From: Bacteroidota bacterium | GTDB lineage: Bacteria; Bacteroidota; Bacteroidia; B-17B0; Aurantibacillaceae | DNA: 64,000 bases | Direction of reading: 5' to 3' | Assembly: GCA_017303905.1 (NCBI GenBank) | Contig: JAFLBH010000005.1 | Coordinates: forward strand, 62,001-126,000 | Shown here: one piece after another, positions 9,557 to 18,420 of the stretch | How the letters are laid out: each line of letters opens with the position of its first letter | Position numbering within the stretch: position 1 is the first letter of the stretch | The notes under the pieces: model-generated | Database searches by the model: none | Told to the model about the DNA's origin: nothing | Seen by the model: the letters and a program-made list of their open reading frames with translations, nothing else | Translations under genes and position numbers: made by a program

Positions 9557-10690
9557 CTAGAGATTCTTATCCAAAAACTGATTTGTAATCGTAGCGGTTT
9601 TACTCAGTTGTTCATTCGGAGATTCCTTGACAACTCCAAATAAACGTAGTAAAGACATTAAAAGATGGCTCTTGGTAAGCGCACCGTCACTAAAATTGTA
9701 ATGGTTTGCAGTAGGATATTCTGTAATAAAAAGTAAAGAATCGTTTGAATGACTTTGAATAAACTGAATATCTGATCTTATTTTAATGTTCAAAGGATTA
9801 GTGTCATCACTTTTGGAATGCTCAGAGAAAATAAACATCGTCGGTTTTGACAAGCCGTTGTTTACTATTGATGGAGTTAGAAGACCATCGATATTAATAG
9901 CGGTTTTACAGCGAGAGTCATTCTGACAAAACTGTAAAGCTACAGCTCCGCCCAGAGAATGACCTATCATTGCAACTTTGTTTAAATCCATACGACCAGA
10001 CCATTCATGGATACTGCTCTTTTTGCTTAAACTATCAAGATAATCAAGAGTTATAGAAGAAACAGAAGTCCATTCGTTAACTAATCTTGGGATCAAGGTA
10101 TGATAAAGCTCTAAAGTTTCCGTATACACTTCCGGATTATTCCTATTTGGCCTTTTGACTACGCTGTCATTTTCATATATGTATAATCTACTTAAAAGCG
10201 GAGCATCAATTCCCACGACAATGTACCCATGGCTTGCCCAGTTTTCACATAAAGTGGAATACTCCGGAGCCAAAGTTGCCAAGCCACCTCTAAAAAGGAT
10301 AATGGGATATTTTTCTTTTACATCAGAAATGGGAGAAGAAGATAAACTATGAGGGTGAACTTTTGATAAATCGCGATTTATGAGATTTGACAGAAAGAAT
10401 TTGTGCTGATTTAAAGCATTCATCCAGTTTGCAGGTAAATAACTAGCATTTGGTACAGAAGATATGGAAGACGGGTACCAAACCCATGCAAATGACTCTC
10501 TAATGATGGCATACTGGTACTTATTACTCTTAATTCTAAGTTCAGAACGACCAACCGGAAATACGCCTGTTGGTTTTGGTAACTCAGTTGAGAAGTTATG
10601 CTCTATAAACAGCGAAATGACAAAGATTAAAAAAGCAAGAGCAAAAAACTTGAGAACTCTGAACACATATAATTTTATTTTTTGAATCAT
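9557..10690 (-). CDS. Membrane-anchored alpha/beta hydrolase, PAF-acetylhydrolase-like
   Basis: 377 residues. One N-terminal helix (about 13-28, FFALAFLIFVISLFIEHNF) acts as signal or anchor. The catalytic core has YPIILFRGG (oxyanion loop), VVGIDAP, and the nucleophile elbow GHSLGGAVAL. This order, with IDG after the elbow and a late EYPTANHYNFSD His, matches the platelet-activating factor acetylhydrolase/dienelactone-hydrolase-like group. Ser and His are intact, unlike the neighbour at 6745-7806. The substrate is probably a lipid or short ester, but this is inferred from family only. Confidence 0.8.
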   Translation of the reverse strand: MIQKIKLYVFRVLKFFALAFLIFVISLFIEHNFSTELPKPTGVFPVGRSELRIKSNKYQYAIIRESFAWVWYPSSISSVPNASYLPANWMNALNQHKFFLSNLINRDLSKVHPHSLSSSPISDVKEKYPIILFRGGLATLAPEYSTLCENWASHGYIVVGIDAPLLSRLYIYENDSVVKRPNRNNPEVYTETLELYHTLIPRLVNEWTSVSSITLDYLDSLSKKSSIHEWSGRMDLNKVAMIGHSLGGAVALQFCQNDSRCKTAINIDGLLTPSIVNNGLSKPTMFIFSEHSKSDDTNPLNIKIRSDIQFIQSHSNDSLLFITEYPTANHYNFSDGALTKSHLLMSLLRLFGVVKESPNEQLSKTATITNQFLDKNL

Positions 10691-10906
10691 GAATGACAGA
10701 CTACATTTGATCGACTATATATTGAGAACAGGTTTTTCAATAACCAAGATAATTCAATTAAACGAGCACTCTAGATTAAAGTGATGAACGTCCTTAATCA
10801 AAAAACAGAGTTATCACACTAGAAATAGGGTCAAAACCAATGTCCAATTCCTTTCCGGTTGTTAAAACAGCTTTGATTCGTTATCGAAAAACAGGCATCA
10901 ATGAAT

Positions 10907-12169
10907 CTATTGAGCTTCCCGAACAAATTCGCCAGCAGAAGATTTTTCTTTATCAAATTTATTAAAGAGTATATCCATTTCCATACTAATACGCTTTGGT
11001 AATACTTTGCCGTAGATCTGAGTTGTACGAATTGAGGCGTGACCTAACATTCCTTTAAGTGCATCGAAAGTGATCCCATTTTGAATACAAACTGTAGTAG
11101 CGAAAGTGTGACGCGCTAAATGATGAGTAAGATTTTTATTTACTCCAGCGATTACTGCAATTTCTTTCAAGTAAGAATTGAAACGCTGATTAGTGAGCAT
11201 TGGTAAGAGGGTTCCGAACTGTTTTACTTTCGGATGTTCTTTGTAGGAGTTTACAATTTCAACCGCCTTTGGCAAAAGAGGAATTTGTGATTTTACATCA
11301 GTTTTCTGACGGTGAATTGTAATCCACAACCTGCCATCGATACCTTTATTGAGATGTTCTTGTTTCAAATTGTAAGCATCAGCAAATGCTAGACCTGTGT
11401 AACATGAGAAAATAAACATATCTCTTACTGCGCGTAGGCTTTCATTTTCAATTTCTTTGTTTTCAATTGCGAACAATTCTTCCTCTGTTAAGAACCCGCG
11501 ATCCTTACGAATGAATGTTGGTTTGAATTTGATAAACGGATCTTGTTTCAACCATTCGTTTTTTATTGCCATTGTAACAATCTTGCGAAAACGCTCAATG
11601 TGTTTCATTACAGTATTATTGGAACAAGGTCTTTGATTTTCACCGGGAACATGATTACGAAGAAACATCTCAAAATCGGTAAGGAATTTATAATTGAGTT
11701 GGCGTAAATAAATATCACTTGTTTTTAGCTTTACTGACAGGAACTCCTTTACATATTTCTGCGTAGTGTAATAGTTTTTTGCAGTACCCCAGGCAAGAGT
11801 ATCTTTCATATTATCGTTATGATACTGGATGATTTTAAGTAGGGTGTGCTCTTTATCATCTTTGCCCAGAAAAGCGTTTTTTACGGCTTCTGCTGTGATC
11901 AAAGTTTGATTGAGTTGCATACCTCGGTAGATTTCAAATATTCGCGCTCGGAGCTGATTAATGTACATGTTGAGGTCTTTTGAAGATTGATCATTAAGCA
12001 TAATCATTTCCTTATGCTTATTCCATTTTTCCACTTGAATTCTTTGCTTCAAAGAAATTTCAGCGCGAATTCCATCGACTGAAATTCTTACAACTAACGG
12101 AGCGCAGCCATCCACCTCCTTATGTTTTTTCAAGTAGAATAATACACCAAAAGAGTTACCTGTTTTCAT
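10907..12169 (-). CDS. Tyrosine recombinase/integrase, Bacteroidota mobile-element type
   Basis: 420 residues with the usual three parts: an N-terminal arm-binding domain (about 5-95; starts SFGVLFYLKKHKEV), a SAM-like core-binding domain (about 100-215) and a catalytic domain (about 225-400). The catalytic residues visible are HLARH (HxxR), LGHASIRTTQIYG (second His and the Tyr nucleophile) and K in the RQKTDVKSQIPL beta-hairpin. The first Arg of the RHRY set is replaced in CYTGLAFADAY, as is common in this phylum. The gene lies directly 3' of a tRNA-Pro, pointing away from it, which is the usual place for a tRNA-targeting integrase. No excisionase or transfer genes were recognised nearby. 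Confidence 0.9.
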   Translation of the reverse strand: MKTGNSFGVLFYLKKHKEVDGCAPLVVRISVDGIRAEISLKQRIQVEKWNKHKEMIMLNDQSSKDLNMYINQLRARIFEIYRGMQLNQTLITAEAVKNAFLGKDDKEHTLLKIIQYHNDNMKDTLAWGTAKNYYTTQKYVKEFLSVKLKTSDIYLRQLNYKFLTDFEMFLRNHVPGENQRPCSNNTVMKHIERFRKIVTMAIKNEWLKQDPFIKFKPTFIRKDRGFLTEEELFAIENKEIENESLRAVRDMFIFSCYTGLAFADAYNLKQEHLNKGIDGRLWITIHRQKTDVKSQIPLLPKAVEIVNSYKEHPKVKQFGTLLPMLTNQRFNSYLKEIAVIAGVNKNLTHHLARHTFATTVCIQNGITFDALKGMLGHASIRTTQIYGKVLPKRISMEMDILFNKFDKEKSSAGEFVREAQ

Positions 12170-12391
12170 ATAGTTTTTGTTTAAGTTTTTAAAGAGTGGA
12201 GGTCCCGGATTTGCTCGGAATCACCAGTTTTTTAAAGCGTATTAAACAAGTTTAAAATGAATGAAAATCCTTGTTATCAGATAGTTTCATTGATTTTGGG
12301 ACCTCTAAGGTATTTTTTGAAAAGGTCACCGAAAAGGTATCGATTGGAGATGATGCGGATAGGTTTGATATGATGCGGAAAAAAAGAAAAA

Positions 12392-12416
12392 CCCGCAGAA
12401 CCATTGATTCTGCGGG
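12392..12416 (-). terminator. Rho-independent terminator of tRNA-Pro
   Basis: A 9-bp perfect stem (CCCGCAGAA pairing TTCTGCGGG, loop of 7) is followed on the minus strand by a T-rich tract at 12391-12377. It lies ~40 nt 3' of the tRNA. Confidence 0.8.
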
Positions 12417-12429
12417 CTTCTTTCCGGTA

Positions 12430-12448
12430 CCGAATCATTATGATTCGG
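12430..12448. repeat. 8-bp perfect inverted repeat next to tRNA-Pro
   Basis: CCGAATCA-TTA-TGATTCGG lies between the tRNA 3' end and its terminator. It could be a tRNA 3'-trailer hairpin or an integrase-related site; the same arms recur in the terminator hairpin at ~49.65 kb. Confidence 0.5.
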
Positions 12449-12454
12449 CGTGTG

Positions 12455-12528
12455 TCGGGGTGGCCAGATTCGAACTGACGACCTCCTCGTCCCAAACGAG
12501 GCGCGATACCGGGCTACGCTACACCCCG
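12455..12528 (-). tRNA. tRNA-Pro (anticodon UGG)
   Basis: A 74-nt cloverleaf on the minus strand. The acceptor stem is CGGGGTG/CACCCCG with discriminator A; the D-arm carries GCGTAGCCCGGTATCGC; the anticodon stem CCTCG/CGAGG closes the loop TTTGGGA, so the anticodon is UGG (12492-12494). The T-loop is TTCGAAT. The CCA end is not encoded. The integrase gene at 10907-12169 begins ~285 nt 3' of it, so the tRNA 3' half is the probable attachment site. Confidence 0.95.
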
Positions 12529-12657
12529 AACTCCTCAAAAAAAATTTGAGAGTGCAAATATAGCATTTTTTAATAATGTCAAAAAAAAATACCAATTCTT
12601 TATGTAATTATCAGGAAATAGAGGTTTTGCAGGTAGTTCGCTTTGAAAAAACAGGCA

Positions 12658-12927
12658 TTATTTATTCTTCCAACGCTCTAAATTGGGAATTCCGGCAGTG
12701 AAAAATCCCGCAAACAATCCTAAAAAGCCACCTTTTTCCTTCAACTTAGCTTTTACAAACGCTTGCATTTCCTGAGCGGAAACATCAGGCTGTAAAAATT
12801 TTCCGTTTTCATAACAGTAACTGCAATACATTTTACTTTTAGTTCCGTCAGCATTGGAACCTCCACCCTTAGGATCTTTATTTAGTGGCATACTGCAACT
12901 CTGACACATTTTATATTCTTTTTCCAT
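12658..12927 (-). CDS. Small putative zinc-ribbon protein
   Basis: 89 residues. Four cysteines form a zinc ribbon: CQSC at residues 8-11 and CSYC near 36-39. Between them lies SMPLNKDPKGGGSNADGT, the pattern of the 'putative zinc ribbon' family whose members are common small cytosolic proteins in bacteria. The tail (about 48-89) has an amphipathic segment VSAQEMQAFVKAKL and a hydrophobic patch. It is divergent from the next gene, with ~70 nt between the starts. The function is not established for the family. Confidence 0.75.
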   Translation of the reverse strand: MEKEYKMCQSCSMPLNKDPKGGGSNADGTKSKMYCSYCYENGKFLQPDVSAQEMQAFVKAKLKEKGGFLGLFAGFFTAGIPNLERWKNK

Positions 12928-12995
12928 ACTTAATATTATTAGTTTGTTTAAATTTAAATCTAATTCTTCTTAATAAATTATACTTTTTTAAACAG

Positions 12996-13511
12996 ATGGT
13001 AAAATTTACGGCAATACTCGAAAAATTTGGCAAAAAAGGAGAGAAGACTGGTTGGACCTATATTGACATTCCATCAGAAATTGCCAATAAAATCAAACCT
13101 GATACAAAAAAATCGTTTCGTGTAAAAGGTAAGTTAGACACATTCCCTATTAAAAGCGTGAGTCTTGTTCCAATGGGCGAAGGAGATTATATCATGGCTA
13201 TCAATGCCGATATGCGTAAGGGATTGAAAAAAATAAAAGGCGAAAAAATTACCGTACAAATAGAAGAAGATAAAGAAGAATTAAAAATTTCATCCGATTT
13301 TTTGGATTGTTTAAAAGAAGAAAAAGAAGCTAAAGCATTCTTCGATAAATTACCTAAATCGCACCAAAACTATTACAGCAAATGGATTGAAAGTGCGAAA
13401 ACAGAAGCCACCAAAGCTAAACGTATAGCTCAAAGCATTAACGGTTTTAAAATGAAAATGAATTATCCTGAAATGATCCGTTATTATAAGTCGCAAAAGC
13501 AAAATGACTAA
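12996..13511 (+). CDS. YdeI/OmpD-associated (DUF1905 plus OmdA-like) protein
   Basis: 171 residues from the ATG at 12996; a longer upstream frame exists, but it would run through the divergent gene and adds a hydrophobic leader without sense. The first ~90 residues match DUF1905 (VKFTAILEKFGKKGEKTGW, then YIDIPSEIANKI and FRVKGKLD). The C-terminal part (LPKSHQNYYSKWIESAKTEA) is the bacteriocin-resistance YdeI/OmpD-associated domain. Proteins with both parts are frequent in Bacteroidota; a role in resistance to antimicrobial peptides is suggested for relatives only. Confidence 0.8.
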   Translation: MVKFTAILEKFGKKGEKTGWTYIDIPSEIANKIKPDTKKSFRVKGKLDTFPIKSVSLVPMGEGDYIMAINADMRKGLKKIKGEKITVQIEEDKEELKISSDFLDCLKEEKEAKAFFDKLPKSHQNYYSKWIESAKTEATKAKRIAQSINGFKMKMNYPEMIRYYKSQKQND

Positions 13512-13528
13512 AGCCTAATTCTGTTAAT

Positions 13529-13562
13529 TTTGCCTGACGTATCTCTGCAAAAGTTAACTTTG
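13529..13562 (+). promoter_or_regulatory. Promoter of the MFS gene
   Basis: TTTG at 13529-13532, then 22 nt, then TAACTTTG at 13555-13562, fits the Bacteroidota -33/-7 pattern. The -7 box ends 7 nt before the ATG, so the leader would be at most 1-3 nt. Confidence 0.5.
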
Positions 13563-13569
13563 CGCTTTT

Positions 13570-14799
13570 ATGTCTGAAAACGCTCCCAATTTTAATTTCA
13601 CGCCTTATCAAAAATTCATGGTCGCTATTTTGGCAATCATGCAATTTACAGTTGTATTAGATTTTATGGTTCTTTCTCCTCTCGGAGCTTTATTGCTCGA
13701 GAAATTAAACATCAACACACAACAATTTGGCTTGGTTGTTTCGGCTTATGCTTTTAGCGCAGGTGCTTCCGGATTATTAGCTGCAGGCTTTGCCGATAAA
13801 TTCGATCGCAAAAAATTATTATTGTTTTTTTATACGGGATTTATCATTGGCACATTTTTATGTGGCATTGCTCCCAATTACGAATTTTTATTAATGGCGC
13901 GTATTGTAACCGGCTTGTTTGGTGGCGTAATTTCCTCTATAGGATTTGCGATTATTACCGACTTATTTGTGATGCAACAAAGAGGCCGCGTGATGGGCTT
14001 TGTACAAATGTCGTTTGCAGGAAGTCAGGTGTTAGGTATTCCTGTTGGGTTATACTTTGCTAATAAACTCGGCTGGCATTCACCCTTCATCATTATTGTT
14101 GGATTAAGCATTCTTGTAGCTTTAGTGATTTTGATAAAAATGAAACCCATTAACGCACATCTCGAAACAAAATCAAACACAACAGCCTTCCAACATCTCA
14201 CAAAAATTTTTACAAATGGCGGTTACATCAAAGCCTTTGGCGCTACAGTATTGTTGGCAACAGGAGGTTTTATGCTAATGCCATTCGCCAGCGCATTTAG
14301 TGTAAACAATCTCGGATTAAAAATAGACGATCTTCCTATGCTATATATGTTCACCGGATTGTTTTCAATGGCTGTTGGTCCTTTAGCCGGAAAATTGAGT
14401 GATAAAACCAGTAAGATAAGTGTCTTTTTTGGAGGCTCTGTACTCACCATGATTGTTGTATCCATTTACTGTAACTTAGGAATTACTCCATTTTGGTTGG
14501 TTTTACTGCTAAACATTTTATTATTTGCAGGTGTTTTATCCAGAGTTGTGCCGGCGCAAGCACTCATGACCGCGGTTCCGGAGCCACAAGACAGAGGCGC
14601 ATTTATGAGCGTTAATTCATCGATACAGCAAATTTCGGGAGGCGTTGCCTCTGCCGTTGCGGGAATGATTGTAGTGCAAACCGAAGGAAAAGCCATAGAA
14701 AACTACAATGTTTTAGGTTATGTAGTGATCGTGAGTATGATCATCACACTCATTATGATGAATAACATTAATAGCTTTATTCAAAGAAAACAGGCTTAA
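13570..14799 (+). CDS. MFS transporter, drug-efflux/AraJ-like
   Basis: 409 residues with twelve predicted helices. The helix 2-3 loop has the MFS motif A-like sequence AAGFADKFDRKKLLLF, and helix 1 carries QFTVVLDFMVLSPLG. A central cytoplasmic loop (about 195-215) splits the two six-helix halves. The family (inner membrane, proton-driven export of sugars or drugs) is clear; the substrate is not. It stands alone as a single-gene unit with its own promoter and a weak terminator after the stop. Confidence 0.88.
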   Translation: MSENAPNFNFTPYQKFMVAILAIMQFTVVLDFMVLSPLGALLLEKLNINTQQFGLVVSAYAFSAGASGLLAAGFADKFDRKKLLLFFYTGFIIGTFLCGIAPNYEFLLMARIVTGLFGGVISSIGFAIITDLFVMQQRGRVMGFVQMSFAGSQVLGIPVGLYFANKLGWHSPFIIIVGLSILVALVILIKMKPINAHLETKSNTTAFQHLTKIFTNGGYIKAFGATVLLATGGFMLMPFASAFSVNNLGLKIDDLPMLYMFTGLFSMAVGPLAGKLSDKTSKISVFFGGSVLTMIVVSIYCNLGITPFWLVLLLNILLFAGVLSRVVPAQALMTAVPEPQDRGAFMSVNSSIQQISGGVASAVAGMIVVQTEGKAIENYNVLGYVVIVSMIITLIMMNNINSFIQRKQA

Positions 14800-14842
14800 G
14801 TCTGAGCCACCCCCTTTTATTTGTTAAGACATCCGATTTTCC

Positions 14843-14868
14843 ATCCTTCATTCAGGATTTTTTTTATT
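14843..14868 (+). terminator. Weak terminator after the MFS gene
   Basis: The stem is ATCCT/AGGAT with a 6-nt loop, followed by eight T. The short stem makes this tentative. Confidence 0.4.
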
Positions 14869-14891
14869 TTTGTTAAACTTAAATTTATTAC

Positions 14892-15902
14892 ATGAAAAAA
14901 ATCTACACGTTAATTTTTGGGGTTCTTTTAATTAACACAGCTGTTAAGGCTCAAATAACTTTAACTAAAGCTGCAAATGAACCTGTAATCGGTGATGTTG
15001 ATAATCGCCAAGCCATGGATACAGTTAATGCTATTCCAAACAATTCCGGGCCAGGACAAGTTTGGGATTTCAGCACATTAACTACAGGTACTGCAGCGGC
15101 CGTTGCGAATACCTATACAACTCCATCATCCGTACCGGGAGGAACTGCGCATCCAACTGCAACCATTGCACAAACTGATGGTACCAGTCCGCGTTTTTAT
15201 AAATCTACCGCTACAACATTTGAAATGCTTGGCATGGCAGCATCGAGTGTAGTTTTAACATACACAAATACAGGTGTTGTTGCAAACTGGCCAATCACTT
15301 ACAACTACGCCAACAACGACCCCATTGCAGGTACTCTTTCATCATCTTTCGGCAATGGTACTTTCTCAGGAAACGCTGTAGTTACTGCTCCGGGAACCGG
15401 TACACTTTTACTACCGGGAAGAACGTATAATAATGTTTTACAATTGGTGTCATATATGAACATAAACGCAACCATTCCCGGCACGTTACTTCCGATTCCA
15501 ATTACTGCAACTTTAAACATTACTAATTACCAGTACTATGATGCCAGTCAAAAATTTCCATTATTAACAGTTACTATATCAAGACTTAATTCATTAGCTG
15601 GTAACCAAGTTACAACTACAATTGATGTAAACAATAATATTTACGCAGGAATTAATGAATACAATTTAGATAACTCATTAGTGATCTATCCGAACCCGGC
15701 TTCTAATAATATCACTATTCATTTAAACAATTCCAATAGTGCCAAAGTTGAGATCATTAATCAATTCGGACAAGTAGTAAAGACTGTAAACATCGAGAGT
15801 AAGAATGACAACATCAATATCTCTGACTTGAGCAGTGGCGTTTACTTTGTCAAAACTCTTTCTGAAAATAAATCATCCGTAAAAAAATTAATCAAGGATT
15901 AA
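14892..15902 (+). CDS. T9SS type A sorting domain protein (paralogue 1)
   Basis: 336 residues; the signal peptide ends AVKAQ. The mature protein starts ITLTKAANEPVIGDVDNRQAMDT and has a beta-rich body with GPGQVWDFSTL; the last ~75 residues are the sorting domain (LVIYPNPASNNITIHL, NQFGQVVKTV, LSSGVYFVK). The next gene (15951-16988) is a clear paralogue, sharing LTLTKAFNEPTIGNV, GAGQNWNFSTL, the TAPGSGTVTLPG motif and the same length, so this is a tandem duplication. It is exported to the surface or medium; ligand and role are unknown. Confidence 0.87.
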   Translation: MKKIYTLIFGVLLINTAVKAQITLTKAANEPVIGDVDNRQAMDTVNAIPNNSGPGQVWDFSTLTTGTAAAVANTYTTPSSVPGGTAHPTATIAQTDGTSPRFYKSTATTFEMLGMAASSVVLTYTNTGVVANWPITYNYANNDPIAGTLSSSFGNGTFSGNAVVTAPGTGTLLLPGRTYNNVLQLVSYMNINATIPGTLLPIPITATLNITNYQYYDASQKFPLLTVTISRLNSLAGNQVTTTIDVNNNIYAGINEYNLDNSLVIYPNPASNNITIHLNNSNSAKVEIINQFGQVVKTVNIESKNDNINISDLSSGVYFVKTLSENKSSVKKLIKD

Positions 15903-15918
15903 TCCTTGATTAATTTTT
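15881..15918. terminator. Palindromic terminator spanning a stop codon
   Basis: A perfect 26-bp palindrome at 15888-15913 (arms TTAATCAAGGATT) is flanked by A7 on the left and T5 on the right, so it can act on both strands. The TAA stop of the preceding gene lies inside it. Confidence 0.65.
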
Positions 15919-15950
15919 CAAATCAAAAACAACTAAAAACCAAAATACAC

Positions 15951-16988
15951 ATGAAAAAAATCTACTTATCTATTTTAGCAGGTGCATTCGCAATAACAGC
16001 TAATGCACAGTTAACTTTAACTAAAGCTTTTAACGAGCCTACTATCGGAAACGTTAACACTCAAAAAGGTTATGACTCAACCGGTGTTATTCCTAAAGCT
16101 ACTGGTGCAGGACAAAACTGGAACTTCTCTACTTTAACAACCAACACCGTAACTGAAGTAACAACATTTACTACTGTTGCTTCTACACCAAGTGCTGCCT
16201 TATTCCCAACTGCAACTATTGTTGAAGATGACGGAAGCGGACAATACACCTACTGGCGTGCTACTACTTCAAATTATGAATTATTAGGATTTGCTGATGG
16301 TGCAGGTAACGCTGTTACTTTTACTAACTCTGCTATTGCTGCAGTTTGGCCTGTTGCTTTTGGATACAATAATACAGATGCTTATGCAGGAAGTGGGTCG
16401 TTAAGCACCTTAACTGGTCCTGCTACCGGAACTATCACAACTACTGCACCAGGTTCAGGTACCGTTACTTTACCGGGAAGCTTGGTATTCAGTAACTGTT
16501 TACAAGTAAGTACTGTAAACCGATTAAATATGGTTTTAGGTACTGCTCCTTTAGCATTTACAGTAGATGTTGTAGGAACAAGCTACAGCTATTACCATAA
16601 TACGCAAAAATTCCCTTTAATTGAAGTGAATTACGAGAGACAAACAATTAACTCCATTAGCGGTCCAAGTGTTACAACTTCTGCAAACATTCGCATCAAT
16701 AATGCAGTATTAACCGGAATTAATGATGTAAACATCGATGCACTTAACTACAATGTGTATCCAAATCCGGCAACTGATTTAGTAAACATCGATTTAACTA
16801 ATGCAAATTCTGAAAATGTTTCTATTGAAGTAATCAATGCAATAGGTCAAACTGTTAAATCTGTTGACTTAGGTACTGCTATCGAAGTAAAACATGCATT
16901 AAATACTGCTGATTTACCTGCAGGCATGTATCATATTAAAACTTCAATTGGTGAGAACTCACACACCAAGAAGTTAATTATCAAATAA
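15951..16988 (+). CDS. T9SS type A sorting domain protein (paralogue 2)
   Basis: 345 residues from the ATG at 15951, which gives a good signal peptide (MKKIYLSILAGAFAITANAQ); an upstream frame start would lie in the previous terminator. The body is homologous to 14892-15902 (LTLTKAFNEPTIGNVNTQKG, GAGQNWNFSTLTTNT, APGSGTVTLPGSLVFSN). The C-terminal ~80 residues are the T9SS sorting domain (YNVYPNPATDLVNI, NAIGQTVKSV, LPAGMYHIKT). It has its own terminator. The paralogue pair is presumably exported together; no catalytic motifs were seen. Confidence 0.87.
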   Translation: MKKIYLSILAGAFAITANAQLTLTKAFNEPTIGNVNTQKGYDSTGVIPKATGAGQNWNFSTLTTNTVTEVTTFTTVASTPSAALFPTATIVEDDGSGQYTYWRATTSNYELLGFADGAGNAVTFTNSAIAAVWPVAFGYNNTDAYAGSGSLSTLTGPATGTITTTAPGSGTVTLPGSLVFSNCLQVSTVNRLNMVLGTAPLAFTVDVVGTSYSYYHNTQKFPLIEVNYERQTINSISGPSVTTSANIRINNAVLTGINDVNIDALNYNVYPNPATDLVNIDLTNANSENVSIEVINAIGQTVKSVDLGTAIEVKHALNTADLPAGMYHIKTSIGENSHTKKLIIK

Positions 16989-17009
16989 ACTGTTAAAGTT
17001 TAATTTAAA

Positions 17010-17036
17010 CCCCAATCCGCAAGATTGGGGTTTTTT
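17010..17036 (+). terminator. Rho-independent terminator
   Basis: The stem is CCCCAATC/GATTGGGG with the loop CGCAA, followed by TTTTTT. It closes the T9SS paralogue transcript. Confidence 0.9.
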
Positions 17037-17069
17037 ATTTGCCCCTGCTGTTGTACCTTTACACGCATT

Positions 17070-17738
17070 ATGAAAAATAAAAAGTGGTTGCTCCTGCTCA
17101 TCGTTTTGTTCCCTTCTGTGTTTTGGGTTATTTTAGAAACAAGCACCATCAATTCAAAAAAGTTACCTCATTACGGTCCTAAACAGTTTAACGGACACGA
17201 TACCGATTATTATTCTTTAGGAACTCTTTCTTTTCCTACAGTTTCTTCAAACGGAATAAATACTAAACTGTACGACACAGTACAGTATCCGATTATTGCC
17301 GTTACATTTATTCGTGAGCGTTATGTAAATGAAAATTACAGACTGGAAGGTTTACTGGATTATACCATGCATAAACGTGAGGACATTGATAAAATTCCTT
17401 TTTTAATTATCTATCCGAAAACCATCGATACCATCGCGACGCCAACCTTTAATTTACGCGATAGTTTAAAAATTCAATTACCAAACGTGGAACAATGCTT
17501 TTGGAATGTGAAATCTTATGACAGTTTAAACGTAACCTTCTTTAAAGAAAAACCAATCTATATTGATTATAGTTTTATTGTGTTATTAGATAAAAAAAGA
17601 AACATTAGAGGCTATTACGACGGAAGATATTCCGCGGAAGTTAAACGCTTATTAGCGGAATACAAACACCTTCGTATTAAAGAAGAGAAAAAATTAATGA
17701 TTCAGGAAAATGAAATTAAAAATGAAGCATCGCATTAA
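17070..17738 (+). CDS. SCO-like thioredoxin-fold protein without cysteines
   Basis: 222 residues from the ATG at 17070; an earlier in-frame ATG (17025) lies within the preceding terminator. One N-terminal helix (about 5-22) anchors or exports it. The rest follows the SCO1 layout and resembles the next gene, especially the ends IDYSFIVLLDKKRNIRGYYDG versus SELFLLIDKQKRIRGMYDG. However, the metal-binding CxxxC of SCO proteins is absent and no Cys is near the expected site. It is probably a non-metal-binding paralogue that may work with the SCO protein encoded 17 nt inside its 3' end. A TACCTTTA box (17054-17061), close to the -7 consensus, lies 8 nt before the ATG. Confidence 0.7.
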   Translation: MKNKKWLLLLIVLFPSVFWVILETSTINSKKLPHYGPKQFNGHDTDYYSLGTLSFPTVSSNGINTKLYDTVQYPIIAVTFIRERYVNENYRLEGLLDYTMHKREDIDKIPFLIIYPKTIDTIATPTFNLRDSLKIQLPNVEQCFWNVKSYDSLNVTFFKEKPIYIDYSFIVLLDKKRNIRGYYDGRYSAEVKRLLAEYKHLRIKEEKKLMIQENEIKNEASH

Positions 17739-18378
17739 TTACTTTTTAGCATTGATTGTTTTATTTACTGCCTGTACCGAAACCAAAGAAACACCGGAAC
17801 AAGCGCATCTACTTTTACCTGTTTTCGGAGAAAAGAAACACGGCGGACAAAACAGCCGGGATACGATTTACCATACTGTCGGCGAGTTCACACTCATTAA
17901 TCAAAATAAAGACAGCATCAGCGAAAAGATAACCAACAATAAGATTTATGTGGCGGATTTTTTCTTCGCAACCTGTCAGAGTATTTGTCCGCAAATGAGT
18001 ACGCAATTAATCCGCGTTCAAAATGAATTTAAGGATGATAAAGATTTTTTGATTTTATCTCATACTGTTAATCCCGGACATGATACCGCTGAAGTTTTAT
18101 TTGCCTACGCGGGAAAATACCAGGCGATTCCCGGAAAATGGCATTTTTTAACCGGCAGTAAAAAAACAATTTATGACTTAGCGCGTCACGATTATTTAGT
18201 GAATGCTTTGGAAGATGATGGAACACCGGAAGGATTTTTACACAGCGAATTATTTTTACTAATCGACAAACAAAAACGTATTCGCGGTATGTATGACGGT
18301 ACCGACAGTGTGCAGGTAAATAAATTAATTGCTGATATTAAAATTCTGAAAACGGAAGACAGCCACGAATCGCACTAA
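17722..18378 (+). CDS. SCO1/SenC family lipoprotein, copper handling
   Basis: 218 residues from the ATG at 17722 (A-rich upstream); an ATG at 17710 is also possible. A lipobox (LIVLFTAC) marks it as a lipoprotein. The SCO/SenC motif is complete: CQSIC (CxxxC) in FFFATCQSICPQMS, and the conserved His in FLHSELF. SCO proteins deliver copper or reduce thiols for cytochrome c oxidase subunit II assembly. It overlaps the end of a Cys-less SCO-like gene, so the two are co-expressed. No oxidase subunits lie in the window. Confidence 0.88.
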   Translation: MKHRINYFLALIVLFTACTETKETPEQAHLLLPVFGEKKHGGQNSRDTIYHTVGEFTLINQNKDSISEKITNNKIYVADFFFATCQSICPQMSTQLIRVQNEFKDDKDFLILSHTVNPGHDTAEVLFAYAGKYQAIPGKWHFLTGSKKTIYDLARHDYLVNALEDDGTPEGFLHSELFLLIDKQKRIRGMYDGTDSVQVNKLIADIKILKTEDSHESH

Positions 18379-18420
18379 TTTTACCAAAGTAATTCGCTTC
18401 ATGAACCACTTCTGCCTTTC

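Noticed and set aside
10155-10685. Plus-strand frames inside the PAF-hydrolase gene
   Set aside because: Antisense shadows without independent support.
12271-12595. Three overlapping small reading frames over the tRNA-Pro region
   Set aside because: They run through the tRNA and its terminator; not real genes.
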